64,000 bases of DNA from Blasia pusilla. Its lineage: Eukaryota > Marchantiophyta > Marchantiopsida > Blasiales. Below the pieces are notes generated by a model that saw nothing but the letters and a program-made list of their open reading frames with translations, made no database searches and was not told the DNA's origin. The stretch is from assembly GCA_050084515.1 (NCBI GenBank), contig CM114275.1, positions 14,570,001 through 14,634,000 on the forward strand. The letters run 5' to 3'. Position numbers and translations under genes: made by a program. Of this stretch, positions 26,301 to 34,211 are shown one piece after another. Position 1 is the first letter of the stretch. Each line of letters opens with the position of its first letter.

Positions 26301-29300
26301 TAAGAAGTGCCCTTGGTACAGTGTCGAATGCCTTCTTGAATCAACAAAACCGCAGAACAATTTTCCCAACTTGTGGTCAACTTTGGACTTGGAAGTTTCT
26401 TCAATCAGTGACTGAAGTGAAAAGGTGATCCAGGGTGCTGTGTGATATTCTAAAACCTGCTGGTCTTCTGTCTCGCACACCCATTTCATCAGCCCAGTTG
26501 CTTAGTTTCCTTTCCAGCAGCAGCCCATGTAAGGGCCATGAGGAAACTCACCATGATAGTTCTGTAGTTGGAGAGTATTGTAGGGTCCCCAGCCTTGAAG
26601 ATTGGGTGAATTGTATTCATTTGCCATTCTGGTGGGAATCCCTGTCTTACTGCAGTATTGAACATTCTGGTGAGAGTCGGGAGCAACAGCCTCAATTGTA
26701 AATTTGAACATTTGAGCCTGGCACCCTAGGTCATCTCCTGGTTTGTTATGGAGCCTTCTGAGGCCTGATGTGATGTCTTTAACTGTGAAGAGGTCTAGTA
26801 AAGTTTGGATCCCAGTCGGCCAAGGGTCCGCAGGAATAGCAGTATCCAAGTGGTAAAGTTGGTTACCATAGGTGGTGCAGATCTGTAGAATATGGAGAGA
26901 AATGTTGTTCTGTCTATTTCTGAAAATTCCCCCGAATTGAGTAAATTAGTATTTCACTTGCTTTGTGGACTCAATGTTGGCAATATATTTGCGTTTTTTC
27001 CTACAAACCAGCCATCTGTAAGTGTCCAGCAACAGTCCAGTGTGTGGAGATTGTGGATCTACCAGCAACCATTCCTTCATTTCACTGCGAGCCATTGTGC
27101 AGTCCTCGTCAGAACAGGGTTGAGAGGAGAATGTTGATGTGACACCGATCTGTTTGCCTCCAAACAGTTGGAAAGGTAAGAGAAATTTCTGCAACATTGA
27201 TATAGGAAGTTGCAGAAGTCAGTCATGTTCACTGTTGGTAAGCACCCTGTAAGAGCTTTGTTGATGAGTGTGATGAGTTCTACTTTCTTTTCCTGAAGGA
27301 AAGTGTATTGGCATTCAAGTCGCAGAGTTATCTCCAGGAGAGGTTTCCACCTCTCCAACTAATTTCACTGGACGCCATTTTTGTGGCACCACTTCCACAA
27401 GTCACATGGACTACAAGACATGATACATAGCAGGGGAACAACATCGTAAACTCACAAAACGTTCCAACTACAACATTGCTCAACTCGATGAAGAGTCTCG
27501 CTACACTGTGACTCATCCTTGTGAGTTACAGCCCCTGTTTTCCCACAGCTTTTGGTCCTGATCCTAATTGAGAGAGAGATAATTGCTGGGTAGTTGCTTC
27601 CACAGATCCTGGTAAGTGCTTGTTTCTAAGTCATCGATTGAAATGCCCAATTTGTTAAGCCAATCACTGCAATCATAGCACCAGTTCATCGCCCAGATAG
27701 CAGTACTATTCCTAGAAGATTCAAAAGCTTTTGAAGAAAGACGATTTTGGTCATCTTCACTGATACGCGTTGCGATGTATTGCCCCTGTTTTGCCACAGC
27801 CTCTGGTACTGACCCCAACTTATAGAGATATAATTGCTATGTAGTTGCTCCCACAGATCCTGGTTAGTGGTTGTTGCTAAGTCATGGATTGAAATGCCCC
27901 ATTTCAATCCATGACTGCAGTCAAAGTACCAGTTCTTCACCCAGGCAGCAGGACTATTCTAAGAAAAATCAAAAGCTCTTGAAGAAAGACAATTTGGTCA
28001 TCTTCATTGAGATTTTGATGCTGTTGGAGGGATGTGATCAGATTCTTAACGGTATGAATCTCAGTTGGAATCTCACCAAACTCAGCCAGGAGCAAGTCAT
28101 AGGAAATTGTTCTTCTAATACCCAAGCATGAAGAGCTTTTTTATGAGTATAGTCTCTCTAGTCCTCCTAGAGAGACTGTATTCATTAAGTAGTGTCGGTA
28201 GTAGCCTTGCAACCATTGACCCCACACCCTGGTTGGTTGGTGCTACAGACTGGGGTGGGTTCTGGTGTAACCAGCTTGGCAATATCAGTACATGCTCTTG
28301 CTCTGTGTGTTATGAATTTTGTGCAGGAGACCAAGTAGTAACTATTCTTGTGGTTCAAGGGGATTATCCACGGCCTGCACTTGAACTTAAGTTGGGTTCC
28401 CAAGCAAGGGGTACCCCACAAAGATTTCTTCTGTTATGCTTGTTCAGGATATGGTCAAGAGAGAGAAATCAAACATTCTCATGGCTTCCTCCGGGCTGTC
28501 CTGCTGTGAGTGTTTACCCACTGCTTTGGTAATGGTATCCAAGAAAGGTTTCTCCATCCAGTTCAGGCCCTGCAAGGAGCTTGGCCTTGAACCTTTTTCA
28601 TCCAAGATTTGACCTACTTCACTGGCCTTCTCTGGGTCCAACTTTTCCCCATCACCACTTTAGCATAGCGATGGGAATCCATTGCCTCTGGCTGCCTCCA
28701 CCATTTCAACTTGGCAATGTCACGTCTATCCTCCATGGGGTTCCACTCCAAGTTCTGGTCTCACAACAACTCTGGCCACTTGTGAGAAAGCTGACTTGCC
28801 ATATCCTGAAACGCTTCCGTCTGTGCGGCTTCAAGCCTGTCTCTTTGTTTGGTGTTGGTATCCCCTACTGCCACGCCATATCCCAGTGAGGGATGAATGG
28901 TATGCAGAATGACAGAGCGTAGGAAACTCAACAGTCCCTTCACCTTCTTGTGACCTTTCTCAGTAGTCTTCTTAATGTAAGCATCCAACATGCAGTCTTC
29001 TGAGAAGACAATGCCTACATAGGTGTATGTGGGCACACTCAGGGGATCTCCTATTCACCCCAGTACCATTGTCGGTCTTGTCCTCCTTGCTATTGAATAT
29101 CATTTCAATACATTCGCATCCATGCTCCACTTGTAACACGAGATTTTGGTCAGGGAGATCATCTCTAGGAGTTTCTCTCCTGTTTTTTTTAGTCCACCAA
29201 AGTCATCAGCAAACATGAGGCCAACAACAGAGATGTTGCCCACCTGCATGCCCAGTCCACTGTCCTCCATTTCCTCCAATAGAGAGTTCAAGAAATATTG

Positions 29301-32300
29301 AAGAGGGTGGGAGAGAGTGAGAGAACCAAGAGTATAAACTGCCAATGTGGCACCTGAGAGAGAATGAATGTGTGAAAGAGGCCTACCTGATTTATCAAGT
29401 CAACTGCAACCACAGTCCCATATCTCTGTCCGAGATCTTGAAAGTGCCGTTTCACCACATTTGGCTACAGTCAAACAAACAGAGTATCACAATGGGCTTA
29501 CAGTTTGAATATTAGCCCTTGCGAACCAAGCAAGGAATAAATATTTCAAGAATTCACTATGAATTAGATACACACCGTCTCATCAAGTTGGATAGCCTTC
29601 ATGGCTGGCTTGTAGGAGAGATCAGCAATCTGCTCCCATAGAATTGGAATGGAGCCACGAACCTGTATTTATGAGTAACAACCAATATAGTTGTCGCCCA
29701 CTGATGCCACTCTTGTAAGTCTCAAAGACTGAAATTGGTAACCCCAGTATTTCATGTAATGGTTGATGTAAGGAACAACTCATTCCAACCAAAAAACAAC
29801 GATATCTAGAAACTAGTTGGAAGGTTATTGATAACATCCAGCACTTCGCCTTGATCAACATGCCTGGATGTAAGAAGAGACCACTCCATCCGCCACCAAA
29901 ATCTGCTCAGTTTCTACAAAGTTGGCCACATGACCTTCAAGATTAGCCCCCCTTCGCCACATTCGAGTACCTGGCCATTCCCAAGTCAACCTGACATTAG
30001 GAAACCAACAGGCTCGGAATGACTGTTACGCATTGAAAACTCGGATCCACAACCTACTGAGAGTGGTGCCAAATTACAGCAACTTTTTCAAAGTAGGATG
30101 TTCCCACTCAAACTGAATCCCACACAATCACAACCTTAGAATTGGCTTCCAGATTCACTGAGAAATCTACTGCTTCTTCCTGATTTCATCATATCCACCC
30201 TACAAGATTTCACTCAGGCATGCAAACTAACCTTCTATTCCTTGAAGATGCCGAGTACAGCTTTCTAGGGATGAGAGTAAAATGCTAGTTTTTTGTGAAC
30301 AATTTGGAAAGTTTGGAAATACTCGCAAGAGCCCACGATATCCATTAACAACTCAGTAATTATCCAGAGTTGGGATACTTACCTATGCGCCTGATGCACC
30401 GCCTTGATATTAAAGTCACTGATAATTTCTTGCCCTTAACATCCACAATCACCTCTTGAAAGCTTGCATAGCAGTTAAGGAGGATGTGGAATAAATGTGT
30501 TCAACTTGACTCATTAACAAGTCATTAGTTGGAAAGGATCTCATCCTATAACAAGAAAGAAAGAAGGAGATCCTTCCGAAAGACTTTCATGCATGTACAT
30601 AAGCAACATGGCTCTCGCTTCTTCACTCATTAACTCCTTCAAAATCACTTTGTTGCCGAAGGTAGTGGCATACAATACCAAGAGAAAAATACAATTAGAA
30701 GTACACATCCATCCAAGCAGTAAAACATTCCCCCTAGAGTCCAAACCTCTGACCATTGTTGTGTCAGATGGAGAGATAGGGCAATACACAGCCACTCTCA
30801 AGATGAGTGCAAGTAGTGAAGGATATTGCCTTGTATGACTGGTAAAATAAATGGTTTCATCTGCACAGGGCAAGCCGTCATCCAATGGTTCTATGAATTC
30901 GATGTCGCAGTGGCCAATTAAAAGATAATGCCCACCATGTAAAGCCTCAAACTTATAGCCTAAGCCCACCTGATTCTTAATCAGCTCCTCCAGTAGATGA
31001 CTGTTCCACAAAAACCTTTCATCTGCCTGCAGAGTGAATAGACATCACATTGCAAGACTCTTCTGTGAGAATACAAGAAGAACTTGATGGCTGAGAACTG
31101 AGGGTAATGAGTGTCTCAGCATCCAGACAATCACAGGCAAGCACAGCATGTCAGTGCTACCATATACGCATATATTTGAAGATAACTATCTGCAACAATC
31201 TGTATTGAGGACTCGCAAGATCAGTTTCCATTCGAAGATGTAAGAACCCCCATTCATTTTCGAACTGAACCACTTTTCTAAGGAAACCAAGAATGACAGC
31301 CCACCTGTTTCCAAAGTGGTTGAGAGACTTGCTGGTCTCCCAGATCATGTGTTCTTTGAGCACTAGAAGGCAAGTCACAATGACAACAGATTTGCAACCA
31401 TTAGGGTGTTCAATATGAGTAGAATGAAATTGGTAATTTTAACAAAGTCTTGGGATGACTATCACAGAATAAAATGAAAGTTGAAATAGGCAAATATGCC
31501 TCCAGGCAACCCTATCCTTGAGACTGTGCTAATGAGAAAGTATTACTGAAGGAAATCTACCATGGGACAAATTACTAAAAATCCTCTTCATACAACTTAC
31601 TTTAGAGTCAAGTCAACTTCATATGAAAAGTATAGCCCAGACATTGCTTCCACGGCCTTCAATAGATTGGCAAAGTTTGCCTCATCCCTTTTCTGTAATG
31701 AGCATCTCTTGCATTAGCTGAATGTAGATTGCAAGACGGAGCATCTTCACAAATGCAATCCTTAACAACAAAGTAATGAGAAATTGATGAGAGGTTCTGA
31801 TCTTAGAAAAAATATTCCAAAGTCAAAGCAGGATAAGACTACCTCCTGAGAAGTAGAATGTTTCAAAGTAGAGTTACAGCACAAAAACTTCATAGAAGAT
31901 ATTCTGTATACGTCAGAGCCCCGATAGGTTCCAACACGTTCTCGTCCTGTTATGACAAGGGCATAGGTTCCTATGTTCATCCAACCAGAAGGTCAACTTA
32001 TGGTACAAAAGAGGGCCAGAGTGGCCCGGCAAGAGTGTTGGGTCAACATTTCTGAGTGATGATCATTTCTTTGCTAGTCCTGGATCCAGCTTTTAGCACT
32101 CACAGGCTCGTGACACCAGAAAGTTTCAATGCTGTATCAAAGCTCTGAATAATATTCTTTCCAAAATGGCATGCACTGCTAGACTTGACACACAGATATC
32201 CATCCATTAGTGCCCTGGATGCCATGCTAACATGTGCTAGTCTTCATGGTACTCAGCTTCATGTAATCAGCACAACAGCCAAATTCGTCTGTTAGAATAT

Positions 32301-34211
32301 GGAGGTTAGCACATGCCTGCCAAAAGCCTGACCACTCCAACCAGACCAAAAATTATTTGTACTTTCTGACCAATTGCAGAAGCTGGTAGTCGATCTGCAC
32401 ACAATAGGCATGACAGAATCTTTAAGAGGACCATTATGGATTAATAGTAATGATAACCTGACGTACATAGTCTTCTCATGCATGAGTAGAAAGGAGAGGA
32501 AAGGAGGATAAAATAAGTGCTGAGGAAAATGTAATCCAAGATAATTCAGTACATACGACATGAATCCAGCAAACAGAAACTGGCACACCCTTAAGAATAC
32601 AGACAGAATGGAAAGGACAATATCAGAGATTTGTTCTACAAGGTTGACCATATGACCAAATACGCTGGCGCTACAAGATAACCATAGTGGTGACCAGGAA
32701 TACAAGTTTTATGCCTTGATGAGACAAAAGGCTAGACAGAGTGGTTACGGTCTCCTTAGTTCGCAGAGGCTACCAAGGTAGAGGGCAGCAGTATTGCATC
32801 AGAACTTCTGATATATCTAATTGAATTTTCTCATGTTCCATGAACTGCCTCCTATCTTCCTCAAGAGACTATAATTAGAAACAATTATACTTGTGACTAG
32901 ATTCCAGAACTGTCTGACAACTTGAACTCCTGATAGTGGTTCTAATCAGGTAAGACTTTTACCAACAAGACCAGGCCCAAAATGCTCATCAGTTACGAAC
33001 AGAAGTTGAAAGCACAGTGAACTATAAGACATTTGTAAAAAGGTAGACTCCAGTGTCCAGCCACGATGCTCAATGTAGATAGACTTGCTCCAAGATCCCC
33101 TTTAACTATATTGCAATCAACTAATGAAAGCACTTGCTTCGCCTTAGTAGCATTCACAGGAAAATTTCTATGCTACCAAGAGATTTAAAAATGCTATTGC
33201 AACCCAGCCTGATTTTTCACATGGTGGTAAGATAATGAGTCCAATCTGATACAAGTAGGGGATTATTAAGGTTTTCACAGTTTGATCTGATCTTATGCAA
33301 CAAAACACTTTAGTAGAATGCAATAATAGTATGTAAGATTAAAAACTGAGGGAGGGTTAAGTGTACCAGGGTGGAAGAGCTTTTGAGAAAATAGAAGGAA
33401 AATGTGGAGTACACTTCCAAGACCTAATTAGAGTGTGGAACCACCAAAAGTATGGTGTAGACAATGAAAGACAACAAATATATAAAAACATGGTGGCATA
33501 CTTCCCTTCTTGATTCTAATCATTGTTATGATGTGCTCATTAAACAGTTGGAGTCGAAAAAGAATGAATTGTTCAATCGTTATTTGGCCCAATCAGAAGA
33601 TTCTGTATTCCTCTCGCCATTTGGGGAGCAAGGACTAAATGATCTTAAAATCTGTACCCATGGAGACCTAGTATGTCACTTGCCTGCATGAAAGAAAGCT
33701 GATAGAATTCTGTTCTTGTGGTTAAGAGGACTGGGTATCTTGAGCAACATGTGCAATAACTAACTTTGCCTTGCAGTCATACACCTTGCATCCGAAGATC
33801 ACAGATCTTGTGGAATGACCAAATAATTATCTTCACTTTTGGACACAGAATGACTGCGAGATGAATGCACGTCGCTTTCCAGAAGGGATGAGTAATGCGC
33901 CAAGGTCCTAAATAATGCTCTCCTACCCAAATGACCCATAAAGATCCCGAGTCCTCAGAAGATGGAGAAACTAACGGGTGGATTTAATAGAGTGGAACAA
34001 TCCTCATGAGACCAAACACCGAGAACTCATACGATCTTTCGTCAAGATTAAGAAATAGGCGCTCACCTAACCAACTAAGGTCGCCACTTTCACGATTTAT
34101 AGACAGATACTGAGGGGTATGAGCAACTGTTGGTTCAAAAATCATTTGGTCAGGGAGCTCCCACAGCCGCAAGCGATCGGAAAGCTTGGGCTCATCCCCA
34201 AACATCCCCAT
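2496..34211 (-). CDS. SAC7-like: SAC-domain phosphoinositide phosphatase, 19 exons (SAC6/7/8, SAC1-like clade)
   Basis: Predicted membrane-anchored phosphatase that removes phosphates from phosphoinositides (family role: PI4P turnover at ER, Golgi and secretory membranes; Arabidopsis SAC7/RHD4 is the best-known plant relative). Exons by my reading: 34067-34211, 32317-32394, 31843-31970, 31601-31692, 31305-31362, 30970-31026, 30383-30504, 29864-29970, 29576-29662, 29387-29464, 5233-5303, 4851-4949, 4502-4598, 4236-4344, 4059-4131, 3698-3791, 3405-3491, 2919-2985, 2496-2623. The N-terminus has [10 protein letters not shown], exon 13 carries the catalytic CX5R motif [12 protein letters not shown] (Cys about residue 395, Arg about 401), and exons 18 and 19 encode two hydrophobic C-terminal segments. 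The length, about 591 residues, fits the family. Junctions are GT-AG with consistent phase, except that introns 2 and 8 start with GC. Start chosen: ATG at 34211, 14 codons before RLRLWELP; a second in-frame ATG lies two codons later. One extra base in exon 7 (about 30486) breaks the frame. Family assignment is sure; exon 7 and the 5' end are less so. Confidence 0.9.
5462..5690 (-). mobile_element. LINE-A 3'-end fragment
   Basis: The segment begins with the GAGGTCCTCTGGTCCAGG-type block that recurs at about 6845, 16185 and 24810, each time at the 3' end of a minus-strand LINE-A copy. It shares roughly the first 120 bp with the 6845 copy. It is noncoding and cut off by the repeat that starts at 5698. 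Confidence 0.4.
5698..6304. repeat. Dispersed LTR-like repeat R1, copy 1
   Basis: About 607 bp that match 9103-9713 nearly end to end. Both begin TGTTAATATCTAGTTTAG and both lose similarity just after GCTGAAATC. The size and the TG start suggest solo LTRs of one element. Both copies keep a minus-strand ORF of about 60 codons containing [14 protein letters not shown] read that as DNA similarity rather than a proven gene. Confidence 0.5.
6305..6844. repeat. Unassigned LTR-like sequence between R1 and LINE-A
   Basis: No coding potential seen. The segment contains TAGGGTTTCG and TTAGTCTTAGTTAAAG runs typical of decayed LTR transcripts, and an internal direct duplication of GAGGTCCTCAGG next to the LINE-A 3' end (about 6831 and 6849). 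I can say only that it is probably repeat-derived. Confidence 0.25.
7539..7730 (-). pseudogene. LINE-A reverse transcriptase fragment
   Basis: About 63 codons with [19 protein letters not shown] followed by [10 protein letters not shown], the LINE RT block that reads VDFKKAFD in active relatives. Flanking sequence out of frame continues the same RT on both sides (to about 7930). No complete catalytic YADD remains in frame here. Confidence 0.6.
7950..8466. repeat. LTR-like insertion with degenerate CCTGAGTGG repeats
   Basis: This sequence splits LINE-A: the LINE text stops near 7948 and resumes with ATTTGCC at about 8470, as seen by comparison with 22670-22680. The first part contains CCCTAGGGTTATATA. 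The rest (about 8105-8430) repeats CCTGAGTGG/CTGAGTGG motifs at irregular spacing of about 20-80 bp. A solo LTR is the simplest explanation. The target duplication is not clear. Confidence 0.4.
9103..9713. repeat. Dispersed LTR-like repeat R1, copy 2
   Basis: About 611 bp, the partner of 5698-6304, inserted inside LINE-A copy 1: LINE text ends at about 9100. After 9713 a further 190 bp of unassigned sequence precedes the point where LINE text resumes near 9940. The insertion is in the same orientation as copy 1. Confidence 0.5.
10485..10525. repeat. 18-bp perfect inverted repeat at the 5' end of a truncated LINE-C
   Basis: The left arm at 10485-10502 (GCGATGAATGATGACGTC) and the right arm at 10508-10525 are exact reverse complements around a 5-base loop. 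The right arm is LINE-C coding sequence. The same stretch occurs at about 63956-63974, where the left arm is absent. Confidence 0.75.
10507..10674 (+). mobile_element. LINE-C, 5'-truncated copy (3' end only) with TTTACCA tail
   Basis: The first 50 bp match the last 50 bp of the window (63951-64000), which is the end of the LINE-C ORF and its stop codon. The copy then continues through about 100 bp of 3' UTR and ends in about three TTTACCA units (about 10648-10670). 5' truncation and a short-repeat tail are normal for LINE insertion by target-primed reverse transcription. Confidence 0.7.
10731..10854. repeat. Foldback element / inverted repeat
   Basis: Arms of about 45 bp (10731-10776 and 10803-10854) are near-perfect reverse complements: GATGCCTTTGATGGCAATTT on the left pairs with AAATTGCCATCAAAGGCATT on the right. 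The 26-bp centre contains another partial copy of the same word (CATCGAAGGCATCCATGATG). No transposase is present. A small MITE or foldback element is the likely class. Confidence 0.65.
11060..12060 (-). mobile_element. LINE-B fragment, decayed
   Basis: The segment matches 28340-28900 in the same order and orientation, for example TTCTTGTGGTTCAAGG at 11084 and at 28353, then the GCTTCCTCC...GAGTGTGAGCT region. The 28-kb copy continues into an RT with FADD on the minus strand, which identifies the family. No intact reading frame exists here. 12061-12289 is unassigned and may be more of the same. Confidence 0.5.
12290..12602 (+). repeat. Copia-1 5' LTR
   Basis: About 313 bp, TG...ACA, directly followed by the primer-binding site. 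It shares scattered blocks with the Copia-2 LTR (such as CACACGGATCAA) but is clearly diverged. Only one LTR remains because the 3' end of the element is gone. Confidence 0.65.
12603..12618 (+). promoter_or_regulatory. Primer-binding site, initiator-Met tRNA type (Copia-1)
   Basis: TGGTATCAGAGCCTGG lies immediately after the LTR. TGGTATCAGAGC is the complement of the 3' end of plant initiator-Met tRNA and the standard primer site of plant Copia elements. Confidence 0.8.
12811..13734 (+). pseudogene. Copia-1 gag
   Basis: A 307-codon ORF from an ATG shared with Copia-2 (MVNTS...). It carries the Copia gag core: [31 protein letters not shown] and the region around [20 protein letters not shown] frameshift near 13665 moves the nucleocapsid zinc knuckle ([14 protein letters not shown]) into the overlapping frame that runs 13478-13834. 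The gag C-terminus is basic and rich in Gly and Ser, as expected for RNA binding. Confidence 0.85.
13791..15440 (+). pseudogene. Copia-1 protease-integrase region
   Basis: The open frame 13791-14915 has the protease signature [11 protein letters not shown], the pre-integrase zinc site (LWHCRLGH...[10 protein letters not shown]) and the integrase core with [15 protein letters not shown] and LRSDNGGEY. The GVSERKNRT motif reads [13 protein letters not shown] at 14912-14914 replaces the Trp of YELWFN. Beyond the stop the same frame continues through [12 protein letters not shown] to a Pro/Ser-rich linker, then shifts frame near 15440. Confidence 0.85.
15536..15846 (+). pseudogene. Copia-1 reverse transcriptase, N-terminal fragment
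   Basis: Codons read [29 protein letters not shown] and [11 protein letters not shown], the opening blocks of Copia RT, and end at [10 protein letters not shown]. The following bases are the reverse strand of LINE-A. The catalytic YVDD block is absent. Confidence 0.85.
15848..16175 (-). mobile_element. LINE-A fragment (C-terminal coding part), junction with Copia-1
   Basis: About 325 bp that repeat the sequence at 16595-16890, in the same orientation. The translated product includes [20 protein letters not shown], the LINE-A region between RT and the terminal zinc finger. Its left end abuts Copia-1 RT and its right end abuts the 3' end of the next LINE-A copy. Confidence 0.65.
16271..17327 (-). 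pseudogene. LINE-A copy 2, C-terminal region with zinc finger
   Basis: Two overlapping frames. 17327-16935 has MEVNLLKTK...[14 protein letters not shown], the post-RT 'thumb' region. 17017-16271 ends with a Cys-Cys-His-Cys motif (LCRFCNSG...[10 protein letters not shown]), the terminal zinc finger that LINE-C also carries (ICRLCDGENI...EEHVFVTC). The frame shift lies near 16940. Confidence 0.75.
17373..17699 (+). repeat. Copia-2 5' LTR
   Basis: 327 bp, TGTAGG...CTCACA, followed directly by TGGTATCAGAGCCTGG. Same length as the 3' LTR, with only substitutions between them. Confidence 0.95.
17700..17715 (+). promoter_or_regulatory. Primer-binding site (Copia-2)
   Basis: TGGTATCAGAGCCTGG, the initiator-Met tRNA type, next to the LTR with no gap. 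Identical to that of Copia-1. Confidence 0.85.
17907..18719 (+). pseudogene. Copia-2 gag, C-terminally truncated
   Basis: 270 codons starting [17 protein letters not shown], with [20 protein letters not shown] and [18 protein letters not shown] as in Copia-1. The last family-like residues are at about 18690. The frame then jumps to the sequence that in Copia-1 follows the protease ([15 protein letters not shown]) and hits a stop, so knuckle and protease have been deleted. Confidence 0.9.
18720..19637 (+). pseudogene. Copia-2 integrase
   Basis: The main frame 18879-19637 has [48 protein letters not shown] and [13 protein letters not shown], so the catalytic Asp, Asp and Glu are in place. The upstream zinc-binding HxxxH region (about 18820-18880) is frameshifted. 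A frameshift near 19605 ends the frame within the region that reads [10 protein letters not shown] in Copia-1. Confidence 0.9.
19638..21700 (+). pseudogene. Copia-2 reverse transcriptase and RNase H
   Basis: 19583-20290 carries the integrase C-terminus, a Pro/Ser linker and the RT opening ([25 protein letters not shown]). A TAA at 20288-20290 replaces the next Lys codon. 20303-20596 continues RT to SIYGLK, where a TAA stands in place of the Gln of YGLKQ. 20606-21700 has the catalytic ALYVDDTVI, then RNase H ([46 protein letters not shown]). Two stops therefore disable an otherwise readable RT-RNase H. Confidence 0.9.
21721..22047 (+). repeat. Copia-2 3' LTR
   Basis: 327 bp beginning TGTAGGAAATC right after the tract CTGAGTGGGAG and ending CTCACA before the target repeat AGTTG. 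Confidence 0.95.
22029..22640 (-). pseudogene. LINE-A copy 2, reverse transcriptase
   Basis: Blocks in order: [73 protein letters not shown] and the catalytic LLYADDIVL. One stop/frameshift near 22440 separates the first two from the rest. The reading frame ends at the Copia-2 junction. Confidence 0.85.
22644..24271 (-). pseudogene. LINE-A copy 2, endonuclease and linker
   Basis: 24271-23795 includes [24 protein letters not shown] and VCYFSPT and ends with LVGDFN, the GDFN motif of AP-type LINE endonucleases. 23782-23339 continues to [10 protein letters not shown], the SDH catalytic motif. 23225-22644 is the endonuclease-RT linker ([27 protein letters not shown]). Frame breaks lie between the three pieces. 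Confidence 0.8.
24301..24799. other. Unassigned sequence between two LINE-A copies
   Basis: Possibly the 5' leader of LINE-A copy 2 plus short filler. It has a local GGGGAATGGT duplication near 24279-24300. I see no ORF with recognisable motifs and no LTR. Confidence 0.3.
24800..27360 (-). mobile_element. LINE-A copy 3, decayed
   Basis: Same order as copy 2 without a Copia insertion. Read on the minus strand: linker 27197-26502 ([23 protein letters not shown]), RT 26695-25974 ([31 protein letters not shown], so YADD has become YADN), C-terminal part 25963-25123 ([14 protein letters not shown]) and 3' end near 24810. The endonuclease is missing: the copy stops at about 27360. Many frameshifts. 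This uninterrupted copy confirms the Copia-2 target site. Confidence 0.75.
25974..26489 (-). pseudogene. LINE-A copy 3 reverse transcriptase
   Basis: The product keeps [20 protein letters not shown] and [10 protein letters not shown]. The second catalytic Asp is replaced by Asn in this reading. Upstream the FVDFKKAFD block is frameshifted. Confidence 0.7.
27361..27519. other. Short unassigned insertion
   Basis: About 160 bp that do not match the LINE-A copies on either side. No motif seen. Confidence 0.25.
27520..28135 (-). mobile_element. Two tandem LINE-A C-terminal fragments
   Basis: 27520-27775 and 27776-28135 are partial repeats of one another. The minus-strand products are [21 protein letters not shown] and MKNWYFDC...KWGISIHDL with [19 protein letters not shown]. 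The second continues into [20 protein letters not shown]. This is the LINE-A region between RT and the terminal zinc finger. Confidence 0.6.
27880..27916. repeat. Perfect 17-bp inverted repeat
   Basis: AGTCATGGATTGAAATG at 27880-27896 and its exact reverse complement at 27900-27916, with a CCC loop. The corresponding LINE-A sequence is only partly palindromic in the other copies. Confidence 0.7.
28140..29345 (-). mobile_element. LINE-B fragment with RT catalytic region
   Basis: A LINE family different from LINE-A and LINE-C. 29345-29100 reads [15 protein letters not shown]...[13 protein letters not shown], an RT catalytic block with FADD. 29036-28761 reads [20 protein letters not shown] and KGLLSFLRS, the region after RT. 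The copy at 11060-12060 matches its lower part. It ends at the SAC exon 10 side without a clear target repeat. Confidence 0.65.
29387..34211 (-). CDS. SAC7-like: SAC phosphatase, 5' exon block (exons 1-10)
   Basis: Exon 1 encodes the conserved N-terminal [10 protein letters not shown] stretch. Exon 2 encodes the [13 protein letters not shown] turn and exon 3 [13 protein letters not shown], both hallmarks of the SAC N-domain. Exon 4 gives [12 protein letters not shown], exon 5 AQRTHDL with PLWKQ, exon 6 [16 protein letters not shown], exon 7 the [11 protein letters not shown] strand, exon 8 [19 protein letters not shown], exon 9 [19 protein letters not shown] and exon 10 [14 protein letters not shown]. 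These follow the order of the family with no gap. The donors of exons 2 and 8 read CAG then GCATGT, so both introns are GC-AG. Exon 7 has one base too many near 30486: the family-like residues before and after it are in different frames. Confidence 0.85.

Larger units (their letters stand above)
5304..29386 (-). other. Intron 10 of the SAC gene, about 24 kb, filled with transposons
   Basis: The donor (CAG then GTAGGC, at 29386) follows the exon encoding VVAVDLINQ. The acceptor (TTGATGCAG, at 5304) precedes the exon encoding HGSEGVLG. In SAC7-type proteins these two peptides are adjacent, so everything between them is one intron. It holds LINE-A copies (minus strand, same as the gene), LINE-B fragments (minus), Copia-1 and Copia-2 (plus), LTR-like repeats and a LINE-C 3' end. 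The other introns of the gene are roughly 0.1-1.9 kb. Confidence 0.85.

Noticed and set aside
30541-31011. 156-codon minus-strand ORF containing [11 protein letters not shown]
   Set aside because: Its first 20 codons are SAC exon 6. The remainder reads through the GT donor into intron 6 and has no family resemblance there.
33984-34066. ORF tail with FSVFGLMRI, resembling the [12 protein letters not shown] block
   Set aside because: A true exon at 32317-32394 supplies that block in phase. The exon 1 donor at 34066 lies before this text, so the similarity is chance.
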